A stretch of DNA of 64,000 bases from Halomonas saccharevitans (GCF_900116405.1 NZ_FPAQ01000003.1:124001-188000), one strand, 5' to 3'. Positions 43,807 to 54,730 are shown, numbered from the stretch's first letter. Notes: a model not told the origin generated them from the sequence alone. Translations and numbers: made by a program.

Positions 43807-45195
43807 TCAGGCAGCACGCGCCCTTCTCGCCGGCCGGAGCCCGGCGATCAGCAGGCTGACCAGGCTCGAGAGCAGCAGCGCGCCGAGAAACGGCGGCAGG
43901 GTCGGAATGCTGCCGGGGAAGCTCGCCGCCAGCACGCCGGCCGCGAGGCTGCCCTGGGCCACCCAGCCCGGCAGGATGGCGCCGAGCAAGCCTGCCACGC
44001 CGCCGGCCACCGCGGCGGTGGCGCTCATCCGCGACCAGAGGCCCAGCAGCACCGGCACCACGATGGCCGCGCAGAGCAGGTCGGCGATCAGAAACAGGCG
44101 CAGCACCGAGAGCCCCTGTAGCGCCACGATCACCACCGGCACCATCAGCGCCACGGTGGCCAGGCGCGCCGCGCCGATGGAGAGGCCGCGCCGACCGGAC
44201 ACCGCCACCACCAGCGAGGCGATGCCGTTCTGCAGGGTATCCACGCTGGAGGCCACCAGGGTGACCGCCAGCACCAGCGCCGGCAGCGCCAGCCATCCCG
44301 GCGCCTCGGTGAGCAGCGCGAAGAAGGGAATCGGCGGTTCGCCCAGCGCCACGCCGGCCATGGCGGCCAGCATGCCGAGCCCGCCGATCACCATCACCAC
44401 CAGCACGGTGATGCCGCCGCCTAGCCAGGCGCCGCGGCTCAGGGCACGGTCGTCCCGGGCCGCCCATACCCGCTGCCAATAGCCCTGGTGGAAGAGGTTC
44501 GCTGCCGTCACCGCGATCACCAGGGTTAGCGCCACGGCGAGGGCGTCACCGGCCGGGATCGACGGCAGGGCCGCCGCCACCGGCATCTCGGGCAGGCGCG
44601 CAAGCGCCACCCCGCCGACCAGCGCCAGCAGGACGATCAGCAGCCAGGCCTGCCAGCGGTCGGTGGCAAGGCTCGCCCGCAGCCCGCCCACTGCCGTGTA
44701 GAGCAGCGTGGAGATCGCCACGCCGATCACCACCAGCGCCGGTGGCACCTCGGAGAGCAGCGCGGTGATGGCCCCGACGGCGGTCAGCTCCGCGGCCAGG
44801 AAGCAGGCCATGTAGAGCACGGAGACCAGCGACACCCAGCGCCGCACCCCGGCCCCGTAGCAGGCCTCGGCGAACTCGCCGATGCTGCGCCCCTCCGGCA
44901 GGTGGCGGCGGATCGCCGGGCCATAGAGCCCCAGCACGATGAACGGCAACGCCGAGCCGACGGCATAGCCGGCCAGCGCCAGCGGGCCGACGAAGGCGCC
45001 GATCTCGGGGGGCGCGAAGAGGATCCAGGCGCCCATCCCCGAGGCAAGGAAGGAGAGCCCCAGGGTCGAAGCACTCTGGGAGTTGCGTGCGGTGACGTAG
45101 TCGTCGAGGGGGCCATCGGCCCGGCGGGCCTTGAGGCCCAGGAAGGCAAAGCAAAGCAGCGCCGCGCCGAGCACGGCAGACGTCAGGACAGGCAT
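43807..45195 (-). CDS. Sodium:solute symporter under TPP riboswitch control (probable thiamine or precursor uptake)
   Basis: 462 residues with about 13 membrane segments of the SSS family (DDYVTARNSQSASTLGLSFLASGMGAW; SSVDTLQNGIASLVVAV). The preceding 100 bases form a TPP riboswitch, so the substrate is probably thiamine, its pyrimidine or thiazole part, or a close relative. SSS transporters with TPP riboswitches have been predicted in other bacteria (the ThiV type), but I cannot confirm orthology. Translation starts at ATG 45195, inside the riboswitch closing helix. Confidence 0.85.
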   Translation of the reverse strand: MPVLTSAVLGAALLCFAFLGLKARRADGPLDDYVTARNSQSASTLGLSFLASGMGAWILFAPPEIGAFVGPLALAGYAVGSALPFIVLGLYGPAIRRHLPEGRSIGEFAEACYGAGVRRWVSLVSVLYMACFLAAELTAVGAITALLSEVPPALVVIGVAISTLLYTAVGGLRASLATDRWQAWLLIVLLALVGGVALARLPEMPVAAALPSIPAGDALAVALTLVIAVTAANLFHQGYWQRVWAARDDRALSRGAWLGGGITVLVVMVIGGLGMLAAMAGVALGEPPIPFFALLTEAPGWLALPALVLAVTLVASSVDTLQNGIASLVVAVSGRRGLSIGAARLATVALMVPVVIVALQGLSVLRLFLIADLLCAAIVVPVLLGLWSRMSATAAVAGGVAGLLGAILPGWVAQGSLAAGVLAASFPGSIPTLPPFLGALLLSSLVSLLIAGLRPARRARAA

Positions 45196-45300
45196 GTCGC
45201 ACTTCCTCCGCCGGTGTGAACCGGATCAGGTTCCAGGGTCAGCGCCATGCGCTCTCTCAGCCCCGGCCGACGCGTGCGGCGGCGAGACTCCCCTGGCGAC
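45196..45300 (-). promoter_or_regulatory. TPP riboswitch (THI element)
   Basis: On the minus strand the element reads, in order: CCAGGGGAGTC, GGCTGAGAGAGCG, GACCCTGGAACCTGATCCGG, CACACCGGCGGAGGAAG. These are the conserved THI-box segments CTGAGA and ACCTGATC in the right order and spacing. The closing helix P1 pairs GTCGC (45300-45296) with GCGAC (45200-45196) directly beside the ATG of the symporter, and the Shine-Dalgarno GGAGGAAG is inside the 3' part of the aptamer. Ligand binding should therefore block translation initiation. Confidence 0.93.
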
Positions 45301-45417
45301 AGTGAATGGATTGTGGGATCGCGTCTCAAGCCGGCGCCATAACGGCCGATAGACACAGGATCGAGGGGCATCATAACGTCGCCCCACCGTGACGACCACC
45401 CGTGCCGGAGCCCCGAG

Positions 45418-46092
45418 ATGCCCTACACCGAAGCCAAGGAACACGCCCCCGGGCGCCTGCACGGGATCTTCGTCGATCCCTACAGCGCCTTCGACAACGC
45501 CGCCACCGAGCGCCTGCTGCACCTGCGCATGGCGAGCGAGGCGATGATCCTGGCACCGATGCGCGAGGGCCGGCTGGTGCTGCGCGTCATCCACGGCTGG
45601 CAGAACGGCAGCTTCGAGCCCGCCGAGCTCTGCCACAGCGACCATCGACTGGACTCCTTGGCGGCGCTACGCCGGGTGACTGACGACTATCGCCAGGCCT
45701 TCGAGGGTGGGCAGCCGCTGCCGTGCGACGGCACCGGGCTCTTGGCCGATCCCCTGGCCCGGGCCATCGCCGCCGCCGAGGCCGAGGGCCAGGCCCTCGA
45801 CGAGGAGACCCGCACCATCCCCGCGCGCTGGCCCGCCTTCCGACAGGGCCTGACCCTCTACACCTTCTTCAAGGTCTACCACCGCCTCACCTATAGCGAA
45901 GACGACGCCTACCGTTCGATCCTCTGCCAGACGCCCCAGGGGCCCCGCGAGATCCACGAGTTCCACCTCGAGGAGGGCGAGTTCGCCGTGGTGGCGCCTC
46001 GCGAGAATGAGGACGGCGACAGCGTGTTGCTGCTGCACGAGAGCCAGCTGACGCCGGTGCTGCAGCTATTGGAGGCGGGTCACGGCGCTTAA
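45418..46092 (+). CDS. Conserved hypothetical protein
   Basis: 224-residue soluble protein with no signal or membrane segment. It is acidic, with HGIFVDPYSAFDNAAT at the start and FHLEEGEFAVVAPRENEDGD near the end. I recognise no family. It is divergent from the riboswitch-controlled symporter and convergent with an AhpD-like gene. A good coding pattern and the absence of any competing frame make it a real gene, but no function can be given. Confidence 0.7.
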   Translation: MPYTEAKEHAPGRLHGIFVDPYSAFDNAATERLLHLRMASEAMILAPMREGRLVLRVIHGWQNGSFEPAELCHSDHRLDSLAALRRVTDDYRQAFEGGQPLPCDGTGLLADPLARAIAAAEAEGQALDEETRTIPARWPAFRQGLTLYTFFKVYHRLTYSEDDAYRSILCQTPQGPREIHEFHLEEGEFAVVAPRENEDGDSVLLLHESQLTPVLQLLEAGHGA

Positions 46093-46123
46093 CGCCGGAA
46101 GCACTCGCGGAGACCTTTCCACC

Positions 46124-46711
46124 TCACTTCTCCCGCGGCACCCGCCCCATCAGGTAGAACTCCTCGTTGGGCGGGGTGCCGGTCAGGGTGACCAGGCGAT
46201 TGGAGAGCCCGAAGAAGGCGGTGATGGCGCCGATATCCCAGATGTCGTCGTGGGTGAAACCGGCCGTTTTCAGGCGCGCCTCCCATTCGTCGGTGAGTTC
46301 CCCCACCTCCAGGCCGCAGTAGAGCGCGAAGTCGAGCATCACGCGGTGGCGCTCGCTGATCGGCGCGGTGCGGTGATTGATGGCCACCTGGTCGGCAAGC
46401 AGCGGGTCCTTGCTGTAGATGCGCACCAGGGCGCCGTGGGCCACCACGCAGTAGAGGCAGCGATTGCGGGCGCTGGTAGCCACCACGATCATCTCCTTCT
46501 CGGCCTTGGTGAGGGTGTCGGACTCCCGCTCCATCAGGGCGTCGTGGTAGGCGAAGAAGGCCCGAAACTCGGCCGGACGGTGGGCCAGCATCAGGAAGAC
46601 GTTGGGCACGAAGCCGGCCTTGTCCTGCACCGCCAGCATGGCGTCGCGGATGTCGTCGGGCAGGTCGTGGATCGATTCGGGGATGGGGAAACGGCTGATC
46701 GGTGCGGACAT
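46124..46711 (-). CDS. Peroxidase-related AhpD/carboxymuconolactone-decarboxylase family protein
   Basis: 195 residues with the AhpD-like redox motif C-L-Y-C followed by VVAHGA, and the flanks LTKAEKEMIVVATSARNR and GFTHDDIWDIGAITAFF typical of the uncharacterised peroxidase-related enzyme group. A peroxidase or disulfide reductase activity is likely by family. It lies downstream of mmsA but after a terminator, and has its own leader with the palindrome at 46755-46770 and an ACAACAACAACC element before AGGAG. ATG 46711 is chosen for that ribosome-binding site. Confidence 0.85.
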   Translation of the reverse strand: MSAPISRFPIPESIHDLPDDIRDAMLAVQDKAGFVPNVFLMLAHRPAEFRAFFAYHDALMERESDTLTKAEKEMIVVATSARNRCLYCVVAHGALVRIYSKDPLLADQVAINHRTAPISERHRVMLDFALYCGLEVGELTDEWEARLKTAGFTHDDIWDIGAITAFFGLSNRLVTLTGTPPNEEFYLMGRVPREK

Positions 46712-46754
46712 GGTGGCTCCTGGCGCTGTGGTTGTTGTTGTCCTAAAACTCCAG

Positions 46755-46770
46755 TTAACGTCAACGTAAA
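46755..46770 (-). promoter_or_regulatory. LiuR-like (MerR-family) operator candidate
   Basis: On the minus strand TTTACGTTGACGTTAA is a near-perfect inverted repeat about 45 bases before the AhpD-like gene's start. It resembles published LiuR/MerR-type operators in branched-chain degradation genes. It is A+T-rich against the local background. Confidence 0.45.
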
Positions 46771-46806
46771 CGCAGTGTCTACCCGTCCTTGGTGGCCCCA
46801 AGCGAC

Positions 46807-46838
46807 GGCGGCCCCGCCTCTCTCGAGACGGGGCCGCC
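46807..46838 (-). terminator. Terminator after mmsA
   Basis: GGCGGCCCCG pairs with CGGGGCCGCC, 10 perfect pairs, with TCTCGAGA in the loop. It lies 24 bases beyond the mmsA stop. Confidence 0.75.
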
Positions 46839-46861
46839 GATGGCCGCTGAGCGGGGTGCGG

Positions 46862-48361
46862 TCAGCCCAGCGAGATGGTGCTGTTGATGCCGCTGGAGAC
46901 GTTCTTCGGCTCGAACCAGCGCGCGGTGACGGTCTTGGTCTGGGTCCAGAAGCTGATCGCCTGCTTGCCGTTGGGGCCCAGGTCGCCGAGCTTGGAGCCG
47001 CGTGAGCCGGTGAAGCTGAAGTAGGCGACCGGCACCGGGATCGGCACGTTGATGCCCACCTGGCCGACGTCGATGTCGCTCTCGAAGCGTCGCGCCACCC
47101 AACCGGAGTTGGTGAAGATCGAGGTGCCGTTGCCGTTGGGGTTGGCGTTGACGAACGCGATCGCCTCGTCGAGGGTCTCGACACCGACCACGCAGAGCAC
47201 CGGCCCGAAGATCTCCTCGCGGTAGATGGTCATCTCGGTGGTCACGGCGCTGAACAGAAACAGGCCGACGAAGTTGCCGTTCGGGTAGCCCTCCACCTCA
47301 CAGCCGCGGCCGTCGACCAGCAGCTTGGCGCCCTCCTGCTCGCCGGTGGCGATCAGGCGCTCCACGCGCTCCTTGGCCTGGGGAGAGACCAGCGGGCCGA
47401 GGTCGGCGTCCGTCTGGGTGCCAGGACCGACCTTCATGTTGCGGGCACCCTCGGCGATGTCCTCGAGCCACTCGCGGGCCTCACCCACCAGCACCACCAC
47501 GGAGTTGGCCATGCAGCGCTGTCCGGCGGCGCCGAAGGCGGAGCCCAGCAGGTTGTTGATGGCCTGGCTGCGGTTGGCGTCCGGCATCACCACGCAGTGG
47601 TTCTTGGCGCCCATCATCGCCTGCATGCGCTTGCCGGCGGCGGCGGCGCGATCGTAGAGCAGCGAGCCGACATGGCTGGAGCCGATGAAGGAGAGCGCCT
47701 TGATGTCGGCATGATCGGCGATCTGGTTAGCGACGTCCGGGCCGCCGTGCACCACGTTCAGCACGCCGGCCGGCACGCCCGCCTCGTGGGCCAGCTCGAC
47801 CAGGCGCATGGTGGAGGTCGGGTCCTGCTCGGAGGGCTTGAGCACGAAGGTGTTACCGGTGGCGATGGCCAGCGGGAACATGAAGCAGGGCAGCATGATC
47901 GGGAAGTTGAAGGCGGTGATGCCAGCGCCCACGCCCAGCGGCTGGTTGAGGCTGTAGACGTCTACCTCATTGGCGGCGTTCTCGGCCAGTTCGCCGAGCT
48001 GCAGGGAGGTGATCGAACAGGCGTGCTCCACCACCTCCAGGCCGCGGCCTACCTCGCCGGCCGCATCCGGCAGGGTCTTGCCGTGTTCCTCGCTGATCAG
48101 CGCGGCCAGCTCATCGGTGTTGTCGCGGATCAGCGCCTGGAGCTTGAGCATGATGCGCATACGCTTGCCCAGCGGCACCTTGCGCCAGGTCTTGAAGGCC
48201 TCCTTGGCGCTGGCGACGGCCTGCTCGACCTCCTCGGCGGTGCAGAACGGTACCCGCGCGACCACCTCCTGGGTGGCCGGATTGACCACGTCGCGCCACT
48301 CCTGGCTCTGGGACTGGACGGGCTGGCCATCGATGTACATGGGAGTTTCGCGAACGGTCAT
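46862..48361 (-). CDS. mmsA: Methylmalonate-semialdehyde dehydrogenase (CoA-acylating)
   Basis: 499 residues, MmsA length. AITAFNFPIMLPCFMFPLAIA, GPDVANQIADHADIKALSFIGS and the catalytic cysteine in GAAGQRCMANS separate MmsA from other aldehyde dehydrogenases. It converts malonate or methylmalonate semialdehyde to acetyl- or propionyl-CoA in valine, beta-alanine and inositol breakdown. AGGAG is 7 bases before ATG 48361; an ATG two codons earlier is too close to it. A 16-base tandem repeat fills the leader, and a LysR gene is divergent. No mmsB is adjacent. Confidence 0.93.
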   Translation of the reverse strand: MTVRETPMYIDGQPVQSQSQEWRDVVNPATQEVVARVPFCTAEEVEQAVASAKEAFKTWRKVPLGKRMRIMLKLQALIRDNTDELAALISEEHGKTLPDAAGEVGRGLEVVEHACSITSLQLGELAENAANEVDVYSLNQPLGVGAGITAFNFPIMLPCFMFPLAIATGNTFVLKPSEQDPTSTMRLVELAHEAGVPAGVLNVVHGGPDVANQIADHADIKALSFIGSSHVGSLLYDRAAAAGKRMQAMMGAKNHCVVMPDANRSQAINNLLGSAFGAAGQRCMANSVVVLVGEAREWLEDIAEGARNMKVGPGTQTDADLGPLVSPQAKERVERLIATGEQEGAKLLVDGRGCEVEGYPNGNFVGLFLFSAVTTEMTIYREEIFGPVLCVVGVETLDEAIAFVNANPNGNGTSIFTNSGWVARRFESDIDVGQVGINVPIPVPVAYFSFTGSRGSKLGDLGPNGKQAISFWTQTKTVTARWFEPKNVSSGINSTISLG

Positions 48362-48378
48362 GGGCATGCTCCTGAAGC

Positions 48379-48457
48379 TGTTGTGATTATGAGCTGTTGT
48401 GGTTACGAGCTGTTGTGATGATGCGCTGTTGTGATGATGCGCTGTTGTGATGATGCG
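48379..48457 (-). repeat. 16-bp tandem repeat, five copies, in the mmsA leader
   Basis: Units start at 48379, 48395, 48411, 48427 and 48443. Units three and four are identical (TGTTGTGATGATGCGC); the others differ at one to four positions. In mmsA sense each unit reads GCGCATCATCACAACA, so the leader repeats an ATCACAACA core. It ends 18 bases before the mmsA start codon. Confidence 0.88.
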
Positions 48458-48567
48458 TATGGGGCAAAAGGCGTATGCGACCTTATGTGCATGCTGGCAC
48501 GGAGAGTCGATGTTTCGAGTCTATACAGAGGTTGGATGGCGTGACAACGGGCACTCAGGCACATTGC

Positions 48568-48585
48568 TTGTGCACTGATGCACAA
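48568..48585. promoter_or_regulatory. LysR-type operator candidate between mmsA and its divergent regulator
   Basis: TTGTGCACTGATGCACAA is a perfect 7-base inverted repeat with a 4-base centre and fits the T-N11-A LysR box. It sits 26 bases before the lysR start codon at 48611, so it is placed for autorepression as well as for control of mmsA. Confidence 0.65.
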
Positions 48586-48610
48586 CCAAAGACGGCAGGA
48601 GACGGCTCCC

Positions 48611-49588
48611 ATGCTGGACTGGCAGGACATCCAGATCTTCCTCGAGGTGGCGCGCAGCGAGCGGCTCACCGACGCCGCCCGGCGCCTGGGGCTGGACCAC
48701 TCCACCCTGTCGCGGCGCACGAGGCGCTTCGAGCAGGCCCTCAACACCCAGCTGTTCGAGCGCAGCACCCACGGCTACCACCTCACCGAGGCCGGCCAGC
48801 AGCTGCTCGCCCACGCCGAGGAGATGGCGCGCCACGCCTTCGAGGCGGGCGAGAGCCTCACCGACAAGAACCACCAGATCAGCGGCCAGATCCGCCTGGG
48901 GGTGACCGAGGGCTTCGGCACCTGGGTGATCGCCCCGCTGCTCTCGGCCTTCTGCGAGCGCCACCCCGGCGTGACCCTGGACCTGCTGGCACTGCCGCGG
49001 GTGGTCAACCTGAGCCGCCACGAGGCGGATCTCGCCATTACCGTGGAACGCCCGGTGAGCCCGGGGCTCGTGATCTCGCGGCTCTGCGACTACCGGCTGC
49101 GCCTCTACGGCAGCCAGGGCTATCTCGCCCGCCACGGCACCCCGCGACACCGCTCCGCGCTGGGCGCACATCGTCTGATCGGCTATGTCGACGACCTGAT
49201 CTTCAGCGAGCAGCTCAGCTACCTCGAGCCGCTGCTCGACCCGGCGGTGGTCGGCCATCCCGGCCCGCACTTCGCCCTGCGCAGCACCAGCGTGACCACC
49301 CAGCACGCCGCCTGCCTGCAGGGCGCCGGGCTCGCCGTGCTGCCCTGCTTCATGGCCAGCACCTCGGAGGCCCTTTCGAACGTGCTGGATGACGACGTGG
49401 AGATCGTGCGTCACTTCTGGATCACCGCCCGCCAAGAGCAGCGCCGCCTGGCCCGGGTCCGCCTGCTGTGGGACTTCCTGCGCGAAGCCCTGGAGGCCAA
49501 CCACGCCTTTTTGATGGGCGAGAGCCGGGAGCTGGTAATTCCCGACCTCGGCGCCCCGGCCCCCTCGCTCTCGTCGTCGCCCGACTGA
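48611..49588 (+). CDS. LysR-type regulator divergent from mmsA
   Basis: 325 residues. Helix-turn-helix at about 15-40 (ERLTDAARRLGLDHSTLSRRTRRFE) and a LysR effector domain. ATG 48611 begins the usual LysR start; an upstream ATG at 48578 falls inside the operator palindrome and has no ribosome-binding site. By position it probably regulates mmsA in response to a valine- or semialdehyde-derived signal; MmsR of Pseudomonas is AraC-type, so this is a different solution. Confidence 0.87.
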   Translation: MLDWQDIQIFLEVARSERLTDAARRLGLDHSTLSRRTRRFEQALNTQLFERSTHGYHLTEAGQQLLAHAEEMARHAFEAGESLTDKNHQISGQIRLGVTEGFGTWVIAPLLSAFCERHPGVTLDLLALPRVVNLSRHEADLAITVERPVSPGLVISRLCDYRLRLYGSQGYLARHGTPRHRSALGAHRLIGYVDDLIFSEQLSYLEPLLDPAVVGHPGPHFALRSTSVTTQHAACLQGAGLAVLPCFMASTSEALSNVLDDDVEIVRHFWITARQEQRRLARVRLLWDFLREALEANHAFLMGESRELVIPDLGAPAPSLSSSPD

Positions 49589-49655
49589 CCGCCCCCCGAA
49601 GAAGCCGATACGCACCGAGGCCAATAGCGCCGGCCACCTGCATGCAGGATTGCCG

Positions 49656-49670
49656 ATATGAAATAACTAT
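49656..49670 (+). promoter_or_regulatory. Weak OxyR-like half site upstream of katG
   Basis: ATATGAAATAACTAT agrees with the OxyR half-site ATAGnTnnnAnCTAT at 8 of 10 fixed positions. The adjoining half site is poor. Regulation of katG by OxyR is usual, which makes it worth noting. Confidence 0.3.
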
Positions 49671-49761
49671 CGAGATGGTCGGAAATGGCACTTGGGCCCA
49701 TCAATGGACGCGGAGTAGTGTGAAGGAAAAGGCGACGCGATAGCGCCGACGAGACACATGA

Positions 49762-52017
<2,256 letters not shown>

Positions 52018-52051
52018 AGCCCGTTCCGGGCCATCGCTGACTCGTCAGCTC

Positions 52052-52086
52052 AAGCCGCGCCAGCCCTTCCGGGCGGCGCGGCTTTT
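52052..52086 (+). terminator. Rho-independent terminator of katG
   Basis: AAGCCGCGCC and GGCGCGGCTT pair, with GCCC-TTCC-GGGC continuing the stem inside, followed by six T residues. Confidence 0.92.
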
Positions 52087-52185
52087 TTGTGGGCGTGTTC
52101 AGGGGCGCCCGGATACGCCGGCTGCGAGGTTCTCTACGCGCCACCCGATCAGCCGATGATCGGCCGTCGCCTCGTCGCGGCCGGC

Positions 52186-53667
52186 TCAGGTGCCGCAGAA
52201 GGTGCGGAACACGGCCTGGCCGGCCGGCGAAGGCCGGGCGTAGGCCTCGCGATCGGGCTGGGCCTCGAAGGGGGTCGCCAGCACCTCGCGCAGTGTCTCG
52301 AAGGGCGCCATGTCGCCCTCGGCGGCCGCGGCCAGCGCCTCTTCCACCCGCTGGTTGCGCGGAATATAGAGCGGGTTGGTCGCGCGCAGCCGGGCGGCGA
52401 TCGTCGCCGGGTTCACGTCCTCCCGGGCCAGCCGCTGTCGCCAGCGCGGCAGCCACTCGTGCAGGGCCTCGCGGTGCTCGAACAGTTCGAGCAGCGCCGG
52501 GGCGTCTTCCTCCACCGCCTCGGCAAGCTGTCGAAAGCTCAGGGTGAAGTCGGCGCGGCCGGCCGCCTGGGCCTCGAGGAAGGCCTCGGCGAGCTCGCGG
52601 TCGCCCTCCTCGGCCCGCGCGAGCCCCAGCTTATTGCGCATCACCGAGAGCCACTCGGCCTCGTACTGCTCGGGGTAGGCCTGGATCACCGCGGTGGCGC
52701 GTTCCACGGCTTGGTCCGCATCGTCATCGATCAGCGGGATCAGGGTCTCGGCGAAGCGCGCCAGGTTCCACTGGGCGATCCACGGCTGGTTGCGATAGGC
52801 GTAGCGGCCGCCCTCGTCGATGGAGCTGAACACCTGCTCGGGATCATAGGCCTCCATGAAGGCGCAGGGGCCGTAGTCGATGGTCTCCCCGGCGATCGAG
52901 GTGTTATCGGTATTCATCACGCCGTGGATGAAGCCGAGCCCCATCCAGCCGGCGACGAGCCGGGCCTGGCGTGCCTGCACGGCCTCCACCAGCGAGAGGT
53001 AGCGGCTCTCCGGCGGCAGCAAGGCGAGCTCGGGATAGTGCCGCTCGATGGCGAGATCCGCGAGCAGACGAATGGCCTCCTCGTCGCCCCGCGCGGCGAA
53101 GTACTGGAAGGTGCCCACGCGCAGGTGGCTCGAGGCCACCCGGGTCAGCACGGCGCCGGGCTCGGGCACCCGGCGAAAGACCCGTTCGCCGGTGGCGACT
53201 GCGGCCAGCGCGCGGGTGGTGGGAATGCCCAGGACGTGCATCGCCTCGCTGACCAGGTACTCGCGCAGCACCGGGCCGAGCGGCGCGCGCCCGTCGGCCC
53301 CACGGGAGAAGGGCGTGCAGCCGGCGCCCTTGAGCTGGATATCGCGCAGCCGCCCCTCACGATCGGTCACCTCGCCCAGCAGCACCGCGCGGCCGTCGCC
53401 CAGACGCGGGTTGAAGTGGCCGAACTGGTGACCGGCATAGGCCTGGGCCAGCGGCTCGGCGCCTTGCGGCACGGCGTTGCCGGCAAAGGTATAGGCGGCC
53501 CGCCCCTCATCGAGGGCCTCATCGAAGGCCGCCGGATCGAAGCCCAGCTCCTCGGCCAGCGGCCGGTTGAAGGCCAAGAGCCTCGGCGCCTCCACCGGCA
53601 CGGGGTCGAAGCGAACATAGAAACGGTCCGGCAGGCGGGCGTAGCGCAGGGTGAACTCGGGAAACAT
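52186..53667 (-). CDS. selO: Protein adenylyltransferase SelO
   Basis: 493-residue pseudokinase-fold enzyme (YdiU family) that transfers AMP to protein Ser, Thr or Tyr. [40 protein letters not shown] and [10 protein letters not shown] are the nucleotide-binding and catalytic motifs. The penultimate-region residue that is selenocysteine in eukaryotic SelO is here an ordinary cysteine: the protein ends FCGT, with C491. Interestingly a selenium locus lies 12 kb away, but this gene does not use Sec. Stand-alone gene. Confidence 0.94.
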   Translation of the reverse strand: MFPEFTLRYARLPDRFYVRFDPVPVEAPRLLAFNRPLAEELGFDPAAFDEALDEGRAAYTFAGNAVPQGAEPLAQAYAGHQFGHFNPRLGDGRAVLLGEVTDREGRLRDIQLKGAGCTPFSRGADGRAPLGPVLREYLVSEAMHVLGIPTTRALAAVATGERVFRRVPEPGAVLTRVASSHLRVGTFQYFAARGDEEAIRLLADLAIERHYPELALLPPESRYLSLVEAVQARQARLVAGWMGLGFIHGVMNTDNTSIAGETIDYGPCAFMEAYDPEQVFSSIDEGGRYAYRNQPWIAQWNLARFAETLIPLIDDDADQAVERATAVIQAYPEQYEAEWLSVMRNKLGLARAEEGDRELAEAFLEAQAAGRADFTLSFRQLAEAVEEDAPALLELFEHREALHEWLPRWRQRLAREDVNPATIAARLRATNPLYIPRNQRVEEALAAAAEGDMAPFETLREVLATPFEAQPDREAYARPSPAGQAVFRTFCGT

Positions 53668-53758
53668 GGCGACTCCGATCGGCGGCTGGGCGCGACAGCG
53701 AGATAATGAATACCCGAGTATATCGCTCGGAATTGCGCTTATCGACCCACCACCTGAC

Positions 53759-54631
53759 TCACCCCTCTCCCATGGAGAGCTCCTCGCGGATCAGCTCGGC
53801 CAGGCGCCGGGCAGGCTCGGTGGGGCGCCGCGCGGCACGGTGTAGGGCCAGCTCCACGGGCGGCAGCGCCGGCAGGCCGCTCGATTCGTCCAGGGCGCGC
53901 AGCTGGGGCGTCAGCATGCTGCGGGTCACCACCACGATGGCCAGGCCCGCCTGCACCACCGGCCCCAGGCCGACCATCGACTGGCTGGTGTAGGCCACTC
54001 GCCAGTCGCGGCCGGCGGCGGCCAGCGACTGCTCGGCCACTTCCCGGAACAGGTCGGCGCCCAGCGAGTAAAGCGCCAGCGGCAGAGGATCGGTCAGCGA
54101 GGGCTGGTGCTGCAGGCCCACCGCCCAGGCGAGCGGCTCGCGGCGAATCATCTCGCCGCCGGGCGAGCGGCGCTGCCGGGTCACCAGCGCCAGGTCCAGC
54201 TCGTCGGCCCGCACCTGCTCCATCAAGTGAGCACTGGTGCCGCAGGTCACCTGCAGGCGCACTTCGGGGTAGAGCTGGTGAAACCAGGAGAACACCGAGG
54301 TCAGCAGGCTGGCATAGTCCTCGGGAATCCCGAGGTTCAGGTCGCCGGTGACCCGGCGCGTGCGCATGTCGGCGAGCGCCTCGTCGTTAAGCAACAGCAG
54401 TTTTCTGGCATGGCCGAGCAGCCGTTCGCCCTCGGCGGTGAAGCGCAGCCGCCGCCCCTCGCGCTCGTGGAGCGCCACGTCCAGCGCACTCTCCAGGCGC
54501 TGCAGCTGCATGCTGACGGTGGATTGGGTATAGGCCAGGCGCCGGGCGGCGGCGGTCACGCTGCCGGTATCGGCCACCGCCACCAGCGTCCGCAACAGGC
54601 CGAGATCGAGCGTTGGAGCACGCATAAACAT
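53759..54631 (-). CDS. LysR-type regulator (LrhA/HexA-like)
   Basis: About 290 residues with an N-terminal helix-turn-helix ([25 protein letters not shown]) and an effector domain. Three close ATGs exist (54637, 54631, 54625); AAGGA five bases before 54631 favours the middle one. Divergent from an EamA-family exporter gene with a clear palindrome between, so the exporter is the probable target. Confidence 0.86.
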   Translation of the reverse strand: MFMRAPTLDLGLLRTLVAVADTGSVTAAARRLAYTQSTVSMQLQRLESALDVALHEREGRRLRFTAEGERLLGHARKLLLLNDEALADMRTRRVTGDLNLGIPEDYASLLTSVFSWFHQLYPEVRLQVTCGTSAHLMEQVRADELDLALVTRQRRSPGGEMIRREPLAWAVGLQHQPSLTDPLPLALYSLGADLFREVAEQSLAAAGRDWRVAYTSQSMVGLGPVVQAGLAIVVVTRSMLTPQLRALDESSGLPALPPVELALHRAARRPTEPARRLAELIREELSMGEG

Positions 54632-54639
54632 CACCATCC

Positions 54640-54656
54640 TTGATAGGTCGCATCAA
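54640..54656. promoter_or_regulatory. LysR-type operator candidate
   Basis: TTGATAGGTCGCATCAA is a perfect 5-base inverted repeat with a 7-base centre between the divergent lysR and EamA genes. The spacing excludes an FNR site, which would have a 4-base centre. It overlaps the region just upstream of the lysR ribosome-binding site. Confidence 0.6.
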
Positions 54657-54730
54657 TAAGGATCTATTTTGTGATGATTATGGACGGGATAGCATGCCCT
54701 CGTCACTCACTGGGCGAGGAGGTAGCGATC

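Noticed and set aside
52186-53667. Selenocysteine in SelO
   Set aside because: The position is a cysteine codon and the only stop lies after the final Thr; no in-frame TGA readthrough is needed.
54640-54656. FNR/ANR site before the EamA gene
   Set aside because: TTGAT and ATCAA are 7 bases apart instead of 4, so it fits a LysR box, not FNR.
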